A DNA stretch of 64,000 bases. Source: an uncultured Lachnospiraceae bacterium. Its GTDB lineage: Bacteria > Bacillota > Clostridia > Lachnospirales > Lachnospiraceae. Numbering within the stretch: the stretch's first letter is position 1; the number at the start of each line of letters is the position of its first letter. Of this stretch, positions 1 through 7,719 are shown piece after piece. Made by a program: the position numbers and the translations under genes. Location: positions 1-64,000 of the forward strand of contig CAKRES010000009.1 in the NCBI GenBank assembly GCA_934317845.1, given 5' to 3'. The notes beneath the pieces are model-generated. The model worked only from the letters and a program-made list of their open reading frames with translations, ran no database searches and was not told the origin of the DNA.

Positions 1-74
1 GTAAAGTTCAAAGCTTCATGTGGCCATATACTTCTCAAATCAGTAATTTCTTTTAATGTACCAAGGTTAATCAT
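1..74 (-). CDS. DUF4268-like protein, N-terminal fragment at window edge
   Basis: Only the first 24 codons are inside the window. They read MINLGTLKEITDLRSIWPHE and on, which resembles the start of DUF4268-domain proteins, often associated with restriction or defence loci. The start was chosen at position 74 because an upstream ATG reads only two codons before a stop. A GGAGG lies 11 bases upstream, and a good promoter lies at 212-240. The family call rests on a short stretch from memory and is tentative. Confidence 0.5.
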   Translation of the reverse strand, partial: MINLGTLKEITDLRSIWPHEALNF

Positions 75-211
75 AGCATTTTATCCCTCCAATCAAAAAG
101 CACCCAGAACTCGCCCGGATGCTAACAATAGTCCATATTATCAATACGGGATGAATTCTCTGTTTTACAATGCTTTACCTTTCAAAAATAAATGTTAAAT
201 GATTAAATTTT

Positions 212-240
212 ATTATAGCATCCTAGTTCTTCTTTTACAA
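212..240 (-). promoter_or_regulatory. Promoter for the DUF4268-like gene
   Basis: On the minus strand TTGTAA and TATAAT are separated by exactly 17 bases. The -10 is perfect and carries an upstream TG-type extension. It lies just downstream of the integrase-relic terminator and reads leftward into the gene at 1-74, with a leader of about 130 bases. Confidence 0.75.
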
Positions 241-247
241 GCCAAAA

Positions 248-278
248 GGACACTCAATCCACATAGCCTGAGTGTCCT
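248..278 (-). terminator. Intrinsic terminator after the integrase relic
   Basis: A perfect 10-bp inverted repeat (AGGACACTCA / TGAGTGTCCT, 11-base loop) is followed by TTTT on the minus strand. It lies 25 bases past the stop codon of the integrase relic ending at 303. Confidence 0.8.
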
Positions 279-302
279 CAAAATCTCTTCCCTATTATAT
301 TA

Positions 303-620
303 TCATACCACCTTGAACATATTCTGTTTCAAAGATTTATCATCCATATCCGAAATTCCCATCTCTTTTCTGGCATTTTCCAATCCCTGCATCTTCTGAA
401 GTTCCTTTTCTGCATCTTCAAGTCCTACATGGGTATACACATTGAGCGTCACAGCTATATCCGAATGTCCCATCAAATACTGCAGTGTTTTAGGATTCAT
501 GCCGGACTTTGCCATATTTGAACAATATGTATGTCTGCAAACATGAGGAGTAATATTGGGCATCTGAACCTTATAGATTTCATTGTACCTGCTAACCGTA
601 TGTTTGTAACCGTCTGCATC
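303..620 (-). pseudogene. Tyrosine recombinase (integrase), C-terminal relic 1
   Basis: The frame shows the C-terminal catalytic part of a Tn916-type phage integrase: the HVCRHTYCSNMA box (Arg and His of the catalytic set), LMGHSDIAVTLN (second His) and VYTH with the nucleophile Tyr. The reading frame begins immediately after a TAA near 621-625. The N-terminal DNA-binding and core-binding domains and the first catalytic Arg/Lys are missing. It is joined out of frame to the 3' end of the PBECR4 gene, so this is a recombination scar. A diverged second copy of the same segment lies at 3168-3261. It could not be active alone. Confidence 0.85.
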
Positions 621-955
621 TCCTTAAGGATACATACCACATCATTTATCAACTCTGGTAATCTCTTTAAGCAGGGCAGCTTCTTTCTTGCATTTGCATA
701 AGGATGCCTTACATCAAAATAGAACTGGTTACTTGTAAGTTTTGCCTTTTTAGCATTTTTATAAAAGTCCTTTGCTGAAAGTTTTGTCTCCACTCCTGTT
801 AAGTGAAGAAAATGATCTACTGGAAAAGAGACTTCAAAAAACTCTCCCCCGTATACATAGAGAAATGCTTTACCAGCCAAATTTTGACTATATATTTTAG
901 CCGAATCTATAATGTCTTGTCTAATTGCATTTTTCTTATCTGGTTTTGTTGCCAT
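497..955 (-). CDS. PBECR4-type nuclease-like protein, chimeric C-terminus
   Basis: The N-terminal 110 or so residues show KAFLYVYGGEFFEVSF, then FLHLTGVET and a Phe-Tyr-rich helix, as I recall for the PBECR4 family (BECR-fold RNase-like toxins of phages and mobile elements). The start at 955 is supported by GAGGT seven bases upstream; the frame could extend to 997 but that part is inside the terminator stem. From about 620 downstream the frame runs over integrase DNA in the wrong phase, so the last 40 residues are junk and the native C-terminus is lost. Upstream lie a terminator, a structured RNA and a promoter, the layout of type III toxin-antitoxin loci. Function is inferred, not shown. Confidence 0.55.
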   Translation of the reverse strand: MATKPDKKNAIRQDIIDSAKIYSQNLAGKAFLYVYGGEFFEVSFPVDHFLHLTGVETKLSAKDFYKNAKKAKLTSNQFYFDVRHPYANARKKLPCLKRLPELINDVVCILKEMQTVTNIRLAGTMKSIRFRCPILLLMFADIHIVQIWQSPA

Positions 956-969
956 CCATACCTCATATG

Positions 970-1230
970 TAAAGAGGAGTGTGATGCTTAACCACACTCC
1001 TCTAAGAATTTCTTTTTGAAAAGAGTTTTCTGCTGGTTGTCAGCCCCGGTACCCAGTTAAGATACCCATAACGACGTGGAAATCATTAAGTCCCCCACGT
1101 GGACTACAGCTTTATCCAAGCTGCCAGGCTCGATGCCCAGTTAAGACATCTAATGAGATGGAAAATTATCCTGCTCCATCTGTAGCCCAACTTTTAACGA
1201 TGCTCTTACATCGAGAACATTGCTGTTCCT
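970..1230 (-). ncRNA. Structured repeat RNA upstream of the PBECR4-like gene
   Basis: A promoter (1237-1264) reads leftward into about 260 bases without an ORF, ending in a perfect 11-bp terminator (973-1003). Two units 84 bases apart each hold a hairpin with the identical 11-base loop TCTTAACTGGG closed by different 4-bp stems: GATG/CATC in one (near 1132-1150) and GGTA/TACC in the other (near 1048-1066). Each unit also has a larger hairpin (GATGG/CCATC; ACGTGG/CCACGT) and a smaller one (CGATG/CATCG; CAGCTT/AAGCTG). Conserved loop with compensated stems indicates selection on structure. The promoter - repeats - terminator - nuclease order fits a type III antitoxin RNA; other ncRNA classes remain possible. 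Confidence 0.6.
973..1003 (-). terminator. Terminator between structured RNA and nuclease ORF
   Basis: Perfect 11-bp inverted repeat (AGAGGAGTGTG / CACACTCCTCT) with a 9-base loop, followed by TTTA on the minus strand. It sits 18 bases before the start codon at 955, so it would limit read-through from the RNA into the nuclease gene. Confidence 0.75.
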
Positions 1231-1236
1231 ACTTTT

Positions 1237-1264
1237 ATTATACTCAATTAAGTGAAAAAATCAA
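1237..1264 (-). promoter_or_regulatory. Promoter of the structured RNA
   Basis: Minus-strand TTGATT and TATAAT are separated by 16 bases. The predicted transcript begins near 1230 and enters the repeat RNA directly. Confidence 0.65.
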
Positions 1265-1339
1265 CCCATACTGGGACTTTCTAATTATTTCCAAATGTTC
1301 CTTTTCCAATATCCACAAAATAAACTTCTTGTTTTATGG

Positions 1340-1716
1340 ACCTCCTCCTTAATTTTGATTGGATAAAAAAGTCTCACCGGGTTACGCATGAAAGTCAGAG
1401 GCATGGTGAACTCTGTTACTACTAACATATAACTTCTGTTACTGCTATCAAGAGGCTTTTTTATCGAGGGCAGTCAATTAACAAAATTTTGCCTTTCTAG
1501 GAACCCGTATAAAATAGGGGTACAAGTCTCTTTCAATGTCCCACAATTCCTTGATTTTCAGGCATTTCAGACAAAAGCACAGATTCTGCCGTGCTTTGGG
1601 GACTTTTGCGTACTCTCCAAAATCTACCTAAAATCCGTAATATGTGACACATATCGCAAAATAAGACAAATCGAGGCAAAATGTAATAGTCAATCGTAGT
1701 TAGAAACACATTTATT
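1340..1716. other. Gene-free mobile-element remnant
   Basis: No ORF with a plausible start is visible. On the plus strand TCTGTTACT.CTA occurs twice about 25 bases apart near 1415-1455, and a TTTTTT run follows a GC-rich stretch near 1370-1375 on the minus strand. I see no intact terminal inverted repeats. It is most simply leftover non-coding DNA of the element that carried the integrase. Confidence 0.4.
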
Positions 1717-3036
1717 TTACTCTTTCAAAAGCCACTCCACAAGGCTTATCGATTTGATTCCTTCATATGATGTGTCTAAGCCCGGATTCAGTGATAATAC
1801 CATCTTTTCATAATTATCACTAATTTTCTCTAGAGGTGCCAACTCTCTAGCACGAACTTCCTCACTTGTCATAGATTCTGTTACCTGAACATAAATCTTG
1901 TTGTCTGCTTTTGTTGCAATAAAATCCACTTGTGAATTATCAACTTTTCCTATTGCAACATCAAAACCTCGGCGGAGCAGTTCTAAATATACAACATTTT
2001 CTAATGCATGACCACTGTCTCTGTTCCGAAAACCAAGCAGATAATTTCTAAGACCAATATCCACAACATAAAATTTACCAAGTGTGTGCAAAAACCCTTT
2101 GCCTTTAATGTCAAACCTTTTGATGTCATAGAAAAAATAGGACTCCAACAAAGCATTCACATACGCCTGTACCGTATGTGCACTTGGCGTCCCCTTCCGC
2201 TTTCCATCCTCCAACAGCCCTTCATTCACAAGCACATTGCCAATAGAAGAAATAGAAATATTGCTACCAATATTGTCTGCTAAATACAGCACTATCTTAC
2301 GTAGCAGTACCGGGTCAGTAATTCTTTTCTGCCCTCTTCGATTCTCTCTTTCCAAAATATCACGCACAATTACTGTGGAATAAATACCTTCTAACAACAT
2401 CAAAGCCTTTTCCTGATCCAACCCAACATCAGCAATTCCCGGCATTCCACCAAATCGCATATATGCATCAAACACTTCTCTCAGTTCATAATGTTCTCCT
2501 GTCCTATCATACACCAGCTTTCGAACACCACCCAAAGCACTTTTCGCTTCTTTCACCTCAAAGTTGTGAAAATATAAAAATTCAGCAAATGAAAGCGGCA
2601 ACATCTTGATTTCCACACACCTGCCTGACAAATAAGTAGAGTATTCAGAAGAAAGCAAATACGCATTTGAACCAGTTATATAGATGTCGCAATTAAAATC
2701 TACCCGAAATGAATTAATAGCATCTTCCCAGTTCAGCACTCTTTGTACTTCATCAAAAAAGAAATACATTCTCTTTTGCGGTAGCACACGCTCTTTTACA
2801 TAATCATAAAACTCATCTGTTGTCATTTCTTTGAATGCATGAGATTCGAAGTTCATTTCCACTATCTGTTCATCAGAAATACCACTATTCTTCAAATGCT
2901 CTGCCATCAGCTTCAATAAACTCGATTTTCCGCATCTTCGAATTCCTGTCACTACTTTTACCGGCTCTGTGTCCTGAAAAGCAATCAGTTTCTTTAAATA
3001 TCTATCACGCTTTTTAAGTTCATGTGTATCTATCAT
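1717..3036 (-). CDS. ATP-binding protein, AAA_14/DUF4143 family
   Basis: A 439-residue protein with Walker A GIRRCGKSSL (residues 31-40), Walker B YFFFDEVQ (about 91-98) and a sensor-like ITGSNAYLL. The C-terminal half (DUF4143 type) ends with a restriction-fold-like segment around VDFIATKADNKIYVQV. Such proteins are common, often mobile, and mostly of unknown role; a link to defence or partner switching is speculation. The gene has its own strong promoter and is flanked on both sides by integrase relics in the same orientation, so it may be cargo of a decayed element. Length and motifs look complete. Confidence 0.85.
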   Translation of the reverse strand: MIDTHELKKRDRYLKKLIAFQDTEPVKVVTGIRRCGKSSLLKLMAEHLKNSGISDEQIVEMNFESHAFKEMTTDEFYDYVKERVLPQKRMYFFFDEVQRVLNWEDAINSFRVDFNCDIYITGSNAYLLSSEYSTYLSGRCVEIKMLPLSFAEFLYFHNFEVKEAKSALGGVRKLVYDRTGEHYELREVFDAYMRFGGMPGIADVGLDQEKALMLLEGIYSTVIVRDILERENRRGQKRITDPVLLRKIVLYLADNIGSNISISSIGNVLVNEGLLEDGKRKGTPSAHTVQAYVNALLESYFFYDIKRFDIKGKGFLHTLGKFYVVDIGLRNYLLGFRNRDSGHALENVVYLELLRRGFDVAIGKVDNSQVDFIATKADNKIYVQVTESMTSEEVRARELAPLEKISDNYEKMVLSLNPGLDTSYEGIKSISLVEWLLKE

Positions 3037-3058
3037 AGGCTATCCCTCCTTGTAGTGC

Positions 3059-3087
3059 ATTATAGCAAAAACTTCCTAGAAATTCAA
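3059..3087 (-). promoter_or_regulatory. Promoter of the DUF4143 ATPase
   Basis: TTGAAT, 17 bases, TATAAT with a TGC extension on the minus strand, followed by a leader of about 20 bases containing AAGGAGGG before the ATG at 3036. Confidence 0.8.
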
Positions 3088-3167
3088 CTTTGTGCTCTGA
3101 ATTGCAAAAACTTTTGTTTTTCGACTCTTTTTGCATTTCTAGTTCAAGACAAAAACATTGGTAATCG

Positions 3168-3261
3168 GATGCCCCATAAGATATTGCAGGGTCTTTGGAT
3201 TCATTCTTGCCTTTGCCATATTGCTGCAATATGTATGCCTACATACATGGGGAGTGATATT
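3168..3261 (-). pseudogene. Tyrosine recombinase relic 2
   Basis: A 31-codon stretch, NITPHVCRHTYCSNMAKARM and on through QYLMGH, matches relic 1 closely in protein but differs at many third positions, so the two come from different copies rather than a recent duplication. Similarity begins within the stop codon of the ABC permease gene and ends at the GH of the active-site box, after which the ATPase promoter follows. It marks the left border of an insertion or deletion. Confidence 0.8.
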
Positions 3262-5063
3262 TAGTATAAATGCGCAAAAAACAATCGCAAAATCATTTTT
3301 ATTAACAGCCAGATCATCACGCCAATAAAAAATGCTTGCACCAGCGTCATAACAAAGCCGGCAGAATAGTATCCATAAATCCCAGTCAGAAAAGCAACCC
3401 AGATCCATGCTATATAAAACGGCCAGATCACTGCCGCACCTAGTTTATCACGGATGTACTTAAGAATTACGGTGTGAGCTGCACCTATGGAGCTTATTAT
3501 TCTCATGTTTCTTTGATCTGTTTCTCTTTCCGATTGCAATTTGTAGCTGCAGGTCAGAAATACACAGATCAAAAATACGATGGAAATATAACTCATAAGC
3601 AAACACAAGACCGCCCCGCTTTTCTGAGCACGAAGCAAGTCTCGTTCGTAGGATGCTACATCACGCCCGGTATAGCTTGCAATTTTATCTGCCAATAAAC
3701 CAGTACCACGAATATTATCAAACCGTATCAGCTTCAGGATCTGCTCCATATCCGGGGCTTTGTCAAGTATTCTATCAAAATCGTTCTGATTGAGCAGGAT
3801 CAACTGATCTGTCAGACCACCACCACGGCAAAAAAGCAAGTCATCTGTATCCTTAAATAGCTTGAACTGCTGCCCTTCCATTTCCACTTTTTGAAGCACT
3901 GTCCCAGGCTCGTGTGCATACCCGTCATCAGAAATATTACTTCGTATCAGAACAAATTTTCCTTCGGGAATATCATAGCTGTGCCCTGTTTCTTTTAAAA
4001 CATCACCGGCTCCTAGAACTGCATAGCTTCCCGTATAGAAAAAGGGAACCTGAGATTCATAACGGATCGTTTGACTTTTATTTTCTATCATCCCATCAAG
4101 TACTTGATCGTCTTTGTTGTTCTCGTAAGAGAAAACCATATCATATGGATTGTACTGCTCCACATTTCGCTTTAAATCCCCGGCAGTCACCATAGATACC
4201 GTTATCACAAATATGAGCATTCCATATAAAGCAACACACATCAGACATGCTTTCGTATTTCTGCGAAAAGAATGTAGATAATCCGCGAGCAGGAAGAGGT
4301 TCCGATTTCTGTTTTTTTGCAAAAGAAAGCTGCTGTTTAATACCATGACCAGAATTCCAACAAAGGAAACCGGTATGGCAAGCAGCAAAGAAGTACCCTC
4401 GGCTTCTTTGCAAAACACAAAGGCAGCAAGCAAAGCGAAACTAAATAACAGCACCCCGGCTCCATATGCAGCCCTGTTTCCTTTTTTTGCTTCTACCTGA
4501 CGTTCTTCTGTGATGATTTTCAGAATGTTTTTGCGATATAAAGAAATCGTCACTACTGCCAATGTGATCGCATACAGTATTGTCAGATATAAAAATATCT
4601 GTATATAAGCAGTGATTGACTGGACAAATGCCAGTGCATCGATCCCTATGATCCATTTCATAATAAACAAAAGTATTATTTCGAGGATATTACCACTAAA
4701 CAGACCTCCCACCAAAGAAAGTATGATACTCATGCCATTTTCCATGATGATACATGTGATCAGTTTTTTCCATGTCAATCCCATCGACAGTAGAATTCCA
4801 TAATTTTTCTGAATCTGTTTATTCATCAATAAACAAGTATACGGAACGATAAATGCAACGAAGACATACATGAAAAATGTCGGTGCAAAAACATTGCTGG
4901 AAATCATTGGATCCACCAGCCTTGCATCATTCAAATACGCATTTTCCAGAAGTAATCGGAGACTTAAAAGCATGCCGATCGCCAGACTGTTGCAGATAAT
5001 AAACATACGGTATTTTTTTACATTTCCCCGAAACAATTTCAAAGCCAAATCACGAAGCTGCAT
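3261..5063 (-). CDS. ABC transporter permease, FtsX/BceB-like
   Basis: About 600 residues with some 8-10 membrane helices: one after KYRMFIICNSLAIGM at the N-terminus, a trio near 50-160, more near 200-290, a long extracellular domain between about 300 and 490, and two C-terminal helices. This is the layout of peptide-antibiotic resistance and lantibiotic-immunity permeases. Start taken at 5063 because GGAGG lies 8 bases before it; the ATG at 5078 has no site. It overlaps the ATPase stop by 14 bases, so translation is coupled. The last codons abut integrase relic 2, so the native C-terminus may have been trimmed. No sensor kinase/regulator pair is adjacent, unlike typical bce loci. Confidence 0.85.
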   Translation of the reverse strand: MQLRDLALKLFRGNVKKYRMFIICNSLAIGMLLSLRLLLENAYLNDARLVDPMISSNVFAPTFFMYVFVAFIVPYTCLLMNKQIQKNYGILLSMGLTWKKLITCIIMENGMSIILSLVGGLFSGNILEIILLFIMKWIIGIDALAFVQSITAYIQIFLYLTILYAITLAVVTISLYRKNILKIITEERQVEAKKGNRAAYGAGVLLFSFALLAAFVFCKEAEGTSLLLAIPVSFVGILVMVLNSSFLLQKNRNRNLFLLADYLHSFRRNTKACLMCVALYGMLIFVITVSMVTAGDLKRNVEQYNPYDMVFSYENNKDDQVLDGMIENKSQTIRYESQVPFFYTGSYAVLGAGDVLKETGHSYDIPEGKFVLIRSNISDDGYAHEPGTVLQKVEMEGQQFKLFKDTDDLLFCRGGGLTDQLILLNQNDFDRILDKAPDMEQILKLIRFDNIRGTGLLADKIASYTGRDVASYERDLLRAQKSGAVLCLLMSYISIVFLICVFLTCSYKLQSERETDQRNMRIISSIGAAHTVILKYIRDKLGAAVIWPFYIAWIWVAFLTGIYGYYSAGFVMTLVQAFFIGVMIWLLIKMILRLFFAHLY

Positions 5064-5739
5064 GATCCAAGCCTCCATTCTTTTCTCCCAGAATTATCTC
5101 GCGGTCGCAGTAGCTTGCGGCCACAGGATCATGTGTCACCATCAATAGACTGGCACCCTTTGTTTTACATGCTTTTACAAAGTATTCCATCACCTGTTTG
5201 GTAGATGCTGCATCCAGATTGCCCGTTGGTTCATCGGCAAAAATAATTTTCGGGTCATTCATAATTGCTCTGCAAATACCGGCTCTTTGCTGTTGGCCAC
5301 CTGAAATCTCATAAGGGTATTTCTCCAATTCCCCTTCAATTCCAAGCATAGCCGCTGCCGCCCGAACCTTTTCCTCCTGTTTTTCCATTCTTTGATCTAA
5401 GATCAAGGGAACCCGAATATTTTCATCCACGGTCAGACTATCGATCAGATTATAGTTTTGGAAAACAATTCCAATCTCTTTTCTGCGAAACTCTGCTAAC
5501 TCATCCTTATCCATATGGCAGTAATCCCGCCCATTAATCTGAATTGTACCGGAATCCGCTTCCATAAGTCCTGTTAATATATTGATCAGTGTAGTTTTCC
5601 CGCTGCCGGAACTACCCATAACAGCAACCATTTCATTCTCTTCTATCGACAAAGAAATTCCATTCAGTGCAGCTGTCTCGATTCCGTTATTTGAAATATA
5701 TTTTTTGCACAGATTTTTCACCTGTAAAACCGCTGACAT
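5050..5739 (-). CDS. ABC transporter ATP-binding protein, BceA/MacB-like
   Basis: A 229-residue ATPase with Walker A GSSGSGKTT (42-50), Q-loop in VFQNYNL, signature SGGQQQRAG (146-154), Walker B IIFADEPTGNLD and the switch His in VTHD. This belongs to the LolD/MacB/BceA group that works with FtsX-type permeases to move or detach lipophilic peptides at the membrane. It is the first gene of a two-gene unit, with GTGAGGTG just before the ATG. A 25-codon reading frame with its own Shine-Dalgarno lies directly upstream (5743-5820). Confidence 0.92.
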   Translation of the reverse strand: MSAVLQVKNLCKKYISNNGIETAALNGISLSIEENEMVAVMGSSGSGKTTLINILTGLMEADSGTIQINGRDYCHMDKDELAEFRRKEIGIVFQNYNLIDSLTVDENIRVPLILDQRMEKQEEKVRAAAAMLGIEGELEKYPYEISGGQQQRAGICRAIMNDPKIIFADEPTGNLDAASTKQVMEYFVKACKTKGASLLMVTHDPVAASYCDREIILGEKNGGLDHAAS

Positions 5740-5742
5740 GTT

Positions 5743-5820
5743 TCACCTCACTACCTTTCGCAATTTTCTATCATTTTCATTATATACGGCTGTATATAGC
5801 TCCTCCATTCCCCTGCTCAC
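5743..5820 (-). CDS. Possible 25-residue leader ORF before bceA-like gene
   Basis: A GTG preceded by AGGAGGG opens a frame containing MEELYTAVYNENDRKLRKVV and ends three bases before the ABC ATPase start. An in-frame ATG four codons in is an alternative start. It could be a translational leader or the remnant of a deleted regulator. I recognise no family. Confidence 0.35.
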   Translation of the reverse strand: MSRGMEELYTAVYNENDRKLRKVVR

Positions 5821-5860
5821 GATTCCCTCCTGATCGCAGCGATCTCACTTATCGTATTAA

Positions 5861-6754
5861 TTAGATATACGCAATCCTGAAATAATCCAAGTACGTCTTA
5901 TACCTGTCCTGCGCCGTCAGACACGTATCCGTCAAGTACCCCTTTTCATTGTTCCATTCTTTCAATCCTCGATAATAAAACATTTTCAAATTATCCTCGA
6001 TAATAAACGGAACAATATTATATTTCAGGCATTCCTTGAACATAATCAAGCGCCCCACTCGACCATTGCCATCCTGAAATGGATGGATGCGCTCAAATTG
6101 CACATGAAAATCCAGAATATCTTCCAATGTCTTTTCTTCGCCGTTATTGTACTTTCTCAGCAAGTTATTCATTCTGTCAGAAACTTCTTCCGGAAGTGCA
6201 GTCTCCATACCGCCGACTTCATTTGGCAGCTTCTTGTAATCACCGACAGCAAACCAATCCTTTCTGGAATCACTGGTTCCATTTTTCAGAATCAGATGCA
6301 GCTCCTTGATAAATTTTTCCGTCAACGACGATTTTGCATGATCAATGATCACGTCAATGCACCGAAAATGGTTTGCCGTTTCAATCACATCATCTACATT
6401 GAGCACTTCTTTTTCTATACCAATGGTGTTCGTCTCGAAAATATATCGGGTCTGATCGTAAGTCAATCGACTGCCTTCCATATGGTTTGAATTATATGTT
6501 AAATCAATCTGTGTCTTATGATAAATGCCTCCGGAGTATTTATTTGTCTTCTCATCAAGCAAAATATCCAGCAAAGTCATTGGTTTTTCTTTCTTCTTGT
6601 TAGAACGCTCCGGCTTTTCTGCATTTTCCGGAATATTCCATGTCTTTCCGGTAAGAAATGCTCCCGGAACACGCTCATGGGCACAATAATTTCTTACACT
6701 TCGTTCAGATATATTCCATTTTTTCGCCATTTCAGCAACTGAAAGGTATCGCAT
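5861..6754 (-). CDS. Fic-domain protein with N-terminal helix-turn-helix
   Basis: About 297 residues. Residues 1-45 resemble a MerR-like or excisionase-type helix-turn-helix (YLSVAEMAKKWNISERSVRNY). Residues near 88-93 hold SNHMEG, the class II inhibitory motif that blocks the nucleotide site, and residues near 223-234 hold the complete Fic motif HPFQDGNGRVGR. It is therefore predicted to transfer AMP or a related moiety to a target and to be self-inhibited. The start at 6754 is preceded by GGAGGG; the ATG at 6772 is upstream of that site and unlikely. An inverted repeat at 6779-6793 may be its operator. Confidence 0.9.
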   Translation of the reverse strand: MRYLSVAEMAKKWNISERSVRNYCAHERVPGAFLTGKTWNIPENAEKPERSNKKKEKPMTLLDILLDEKTNKYSGGIYHKTQIDLTYNSNHMEGSRLTYDQTRYIFETNTIGIEKEVLNVDDVIETANHFRCIDVIIDHAKSSLTEKFIKELHLILKNGTSDSRKDWFAVGDYKKLPNEVGGMETALPEEVSDRMNNLLRKYNNGEEKTLEDILDFHVQFERIHPFQDGNGRVGRLIMFKECLKYNIVPFIIEDNLKMFYYRGLKEWNNEKGYLTDTCLTAQDRYKTYLDYFRIAYI

Positions 6755-6778
6755 CTGCCGCCCTCCTTTCATAAAAAA

Positions 6779-6793
6779 TCACACTTACTGTGA
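6779..6793. promoter_or_regulatory. Inverted repeat upstream of fic, possible operator
   Basis: TCACA-CTTAC-TGTGA, 25 bases before the Fic start and next to a TATACT on the minus strand. As the Fic protein has its own DNA-binding domain, autoregulation is plausible but unproven. Confidence 0.4.
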
Positions 6794-6875
6794 TTAGTAT
6801 ACCACGTTATCGGCAACAAATCCATTCATTTATATTTGCTTTCACGCAGTTTTTGCCGACACAAGGAAAGTTTAA

Positions 6876-7280
6876 TTAAAAAAAGACTGGATGCATCCCT
6901 CTCTCACAAAAAAACTCTATCTCCTCCCCCAGCGGTCCCTTGCAAAAAGCGATCCGTGCCGGAAATTCCGGTTCTGATGCAATCACAATATCCTTTGGTT
7001 TTATAAACACCTCATACCCCGCCTTGCTCACCTTTTCTACCACGGCATCCACATCGTCTGTTGCAAATGCAAAATGCCGGATCGTTCCTTTCGGAAGGGG
7101 TGCTTCTCCATCGTTAAATATCTCGATCAGTCCGTTTCCGCTGTCCAGCATAATGCCGGCATCCCACTGTCTTACGACTTCAAGTCCCAGCACGTCCTTA
7201 TAAAATTCAATCTCTTCTTTGTATTCTGCCTCATTGCAGCATTTCAATGATACATGATGAATTCCTTTTATTAAACTCAT
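6876..7280 (-). CDS. VOC-family (glyoxalase-fold) protein
   Basis: A 134-residue single-domain protein with the paired beta-alpha-beta-beta-beta modules of the vicinal oxygen chelate fold. Candidate metal ligands are His in IHHVSL, Glu in LIEIF, His in RHFAF and Glu in EEIEFF, the usual H/E-H/E pattern. Family members include glyoxalase I, isomerases and resistance proteins, so the substrate cannot be named. A Shine-Dalgarno lies close to the ATG. It precedes the PAS gene in gene order only; the transcription unit is PAS then VOC, with 20 bases between. Confidence 0.85.
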   Translation of the reverse strand: MSLIKGIHHVSLKCCNEAEYKEEIEFYKDVLGLEVVRQWDAGIMLDSGNGLIEIFNDGEAPLPKGTIRHFAFATDDVDAVVEKVSKAGYEVFIKPKDIVIASEPEFPARIAFCKGPLGEEIEFFCERGMHPVFF

Positions 7281-7300
7281 TGGTATGCTCCTTTCTGTTC

Positions 7301-7681
7301 CTACATTTCATACCTCGGTGCAGTTTCCCGGTTCCGGTACTCATGCTTTTCATAATATCCGATCAGTCTGCCCTCCTCACGGAGTGCCACCATATACACA
7401 TCCTTATTCTGCTTTTCATTATAATAGGTGTACATGATGTTATGATTTTCGTCCGCCTGAAACCAGTCTATCACCTGAGCGATCTTATCCACCGACTGGG
7501 CATTATGGCAGTTTAACAGGCTTTTTCCAATCAATGCCGCCCCGCCGCGTTTTTCATAATTTTTTATTGCTGCCGGATTCATGTAAATGATCTCGTGCTG
7601 CAGATTACAGATCACAACAGCCGCCCGGTCCTGATCACACACACTTTTAAAATACGCATATAACTTCTCGTTCTGCTCCAT
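7301..7681 (-). CDS. Stand-alone PAS-domain protein
   Basis: 126 residues folding as one PAS domain: VICNLQHEIIYMNPAAIKNY, then GKSLLNCHN and a terminal strand LREEGRLIGYYE. There is no output domain. Such proteins in anaerobes are usually small ligand or redox sensors; the ligand is unknown. It is 38 bases downstream of sbcC and 20 bases upstream of the VOC gene, so the three may share a transcript. Confidence 0.8.
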   Translation of the reverse strand: MEQNEKLYAYFKSVCDQDRAAVVICNLQHEIIYMNPAAIKNYEKRGGAALIGKSLLNCHNAQSVDKIAQVIDWFQADENHNIMYTYYNEKQNKDVYMVALREEGRLIGYYEKHEYRNRETAPRYEM

Positions 7682-7719
7682 AATAATGCATCTCCTTTTT
7701 GAAAATGTTTACTTGCTTT

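Noticed and set aside
1281..1337. AAGGAGG followed by ATA and 18 codons (KQEVYFVDIGKGTFGNN)
   Set aside because: No canonical start, too short to assign, and next to mobile remnants; probably the cut end of a lost gene.
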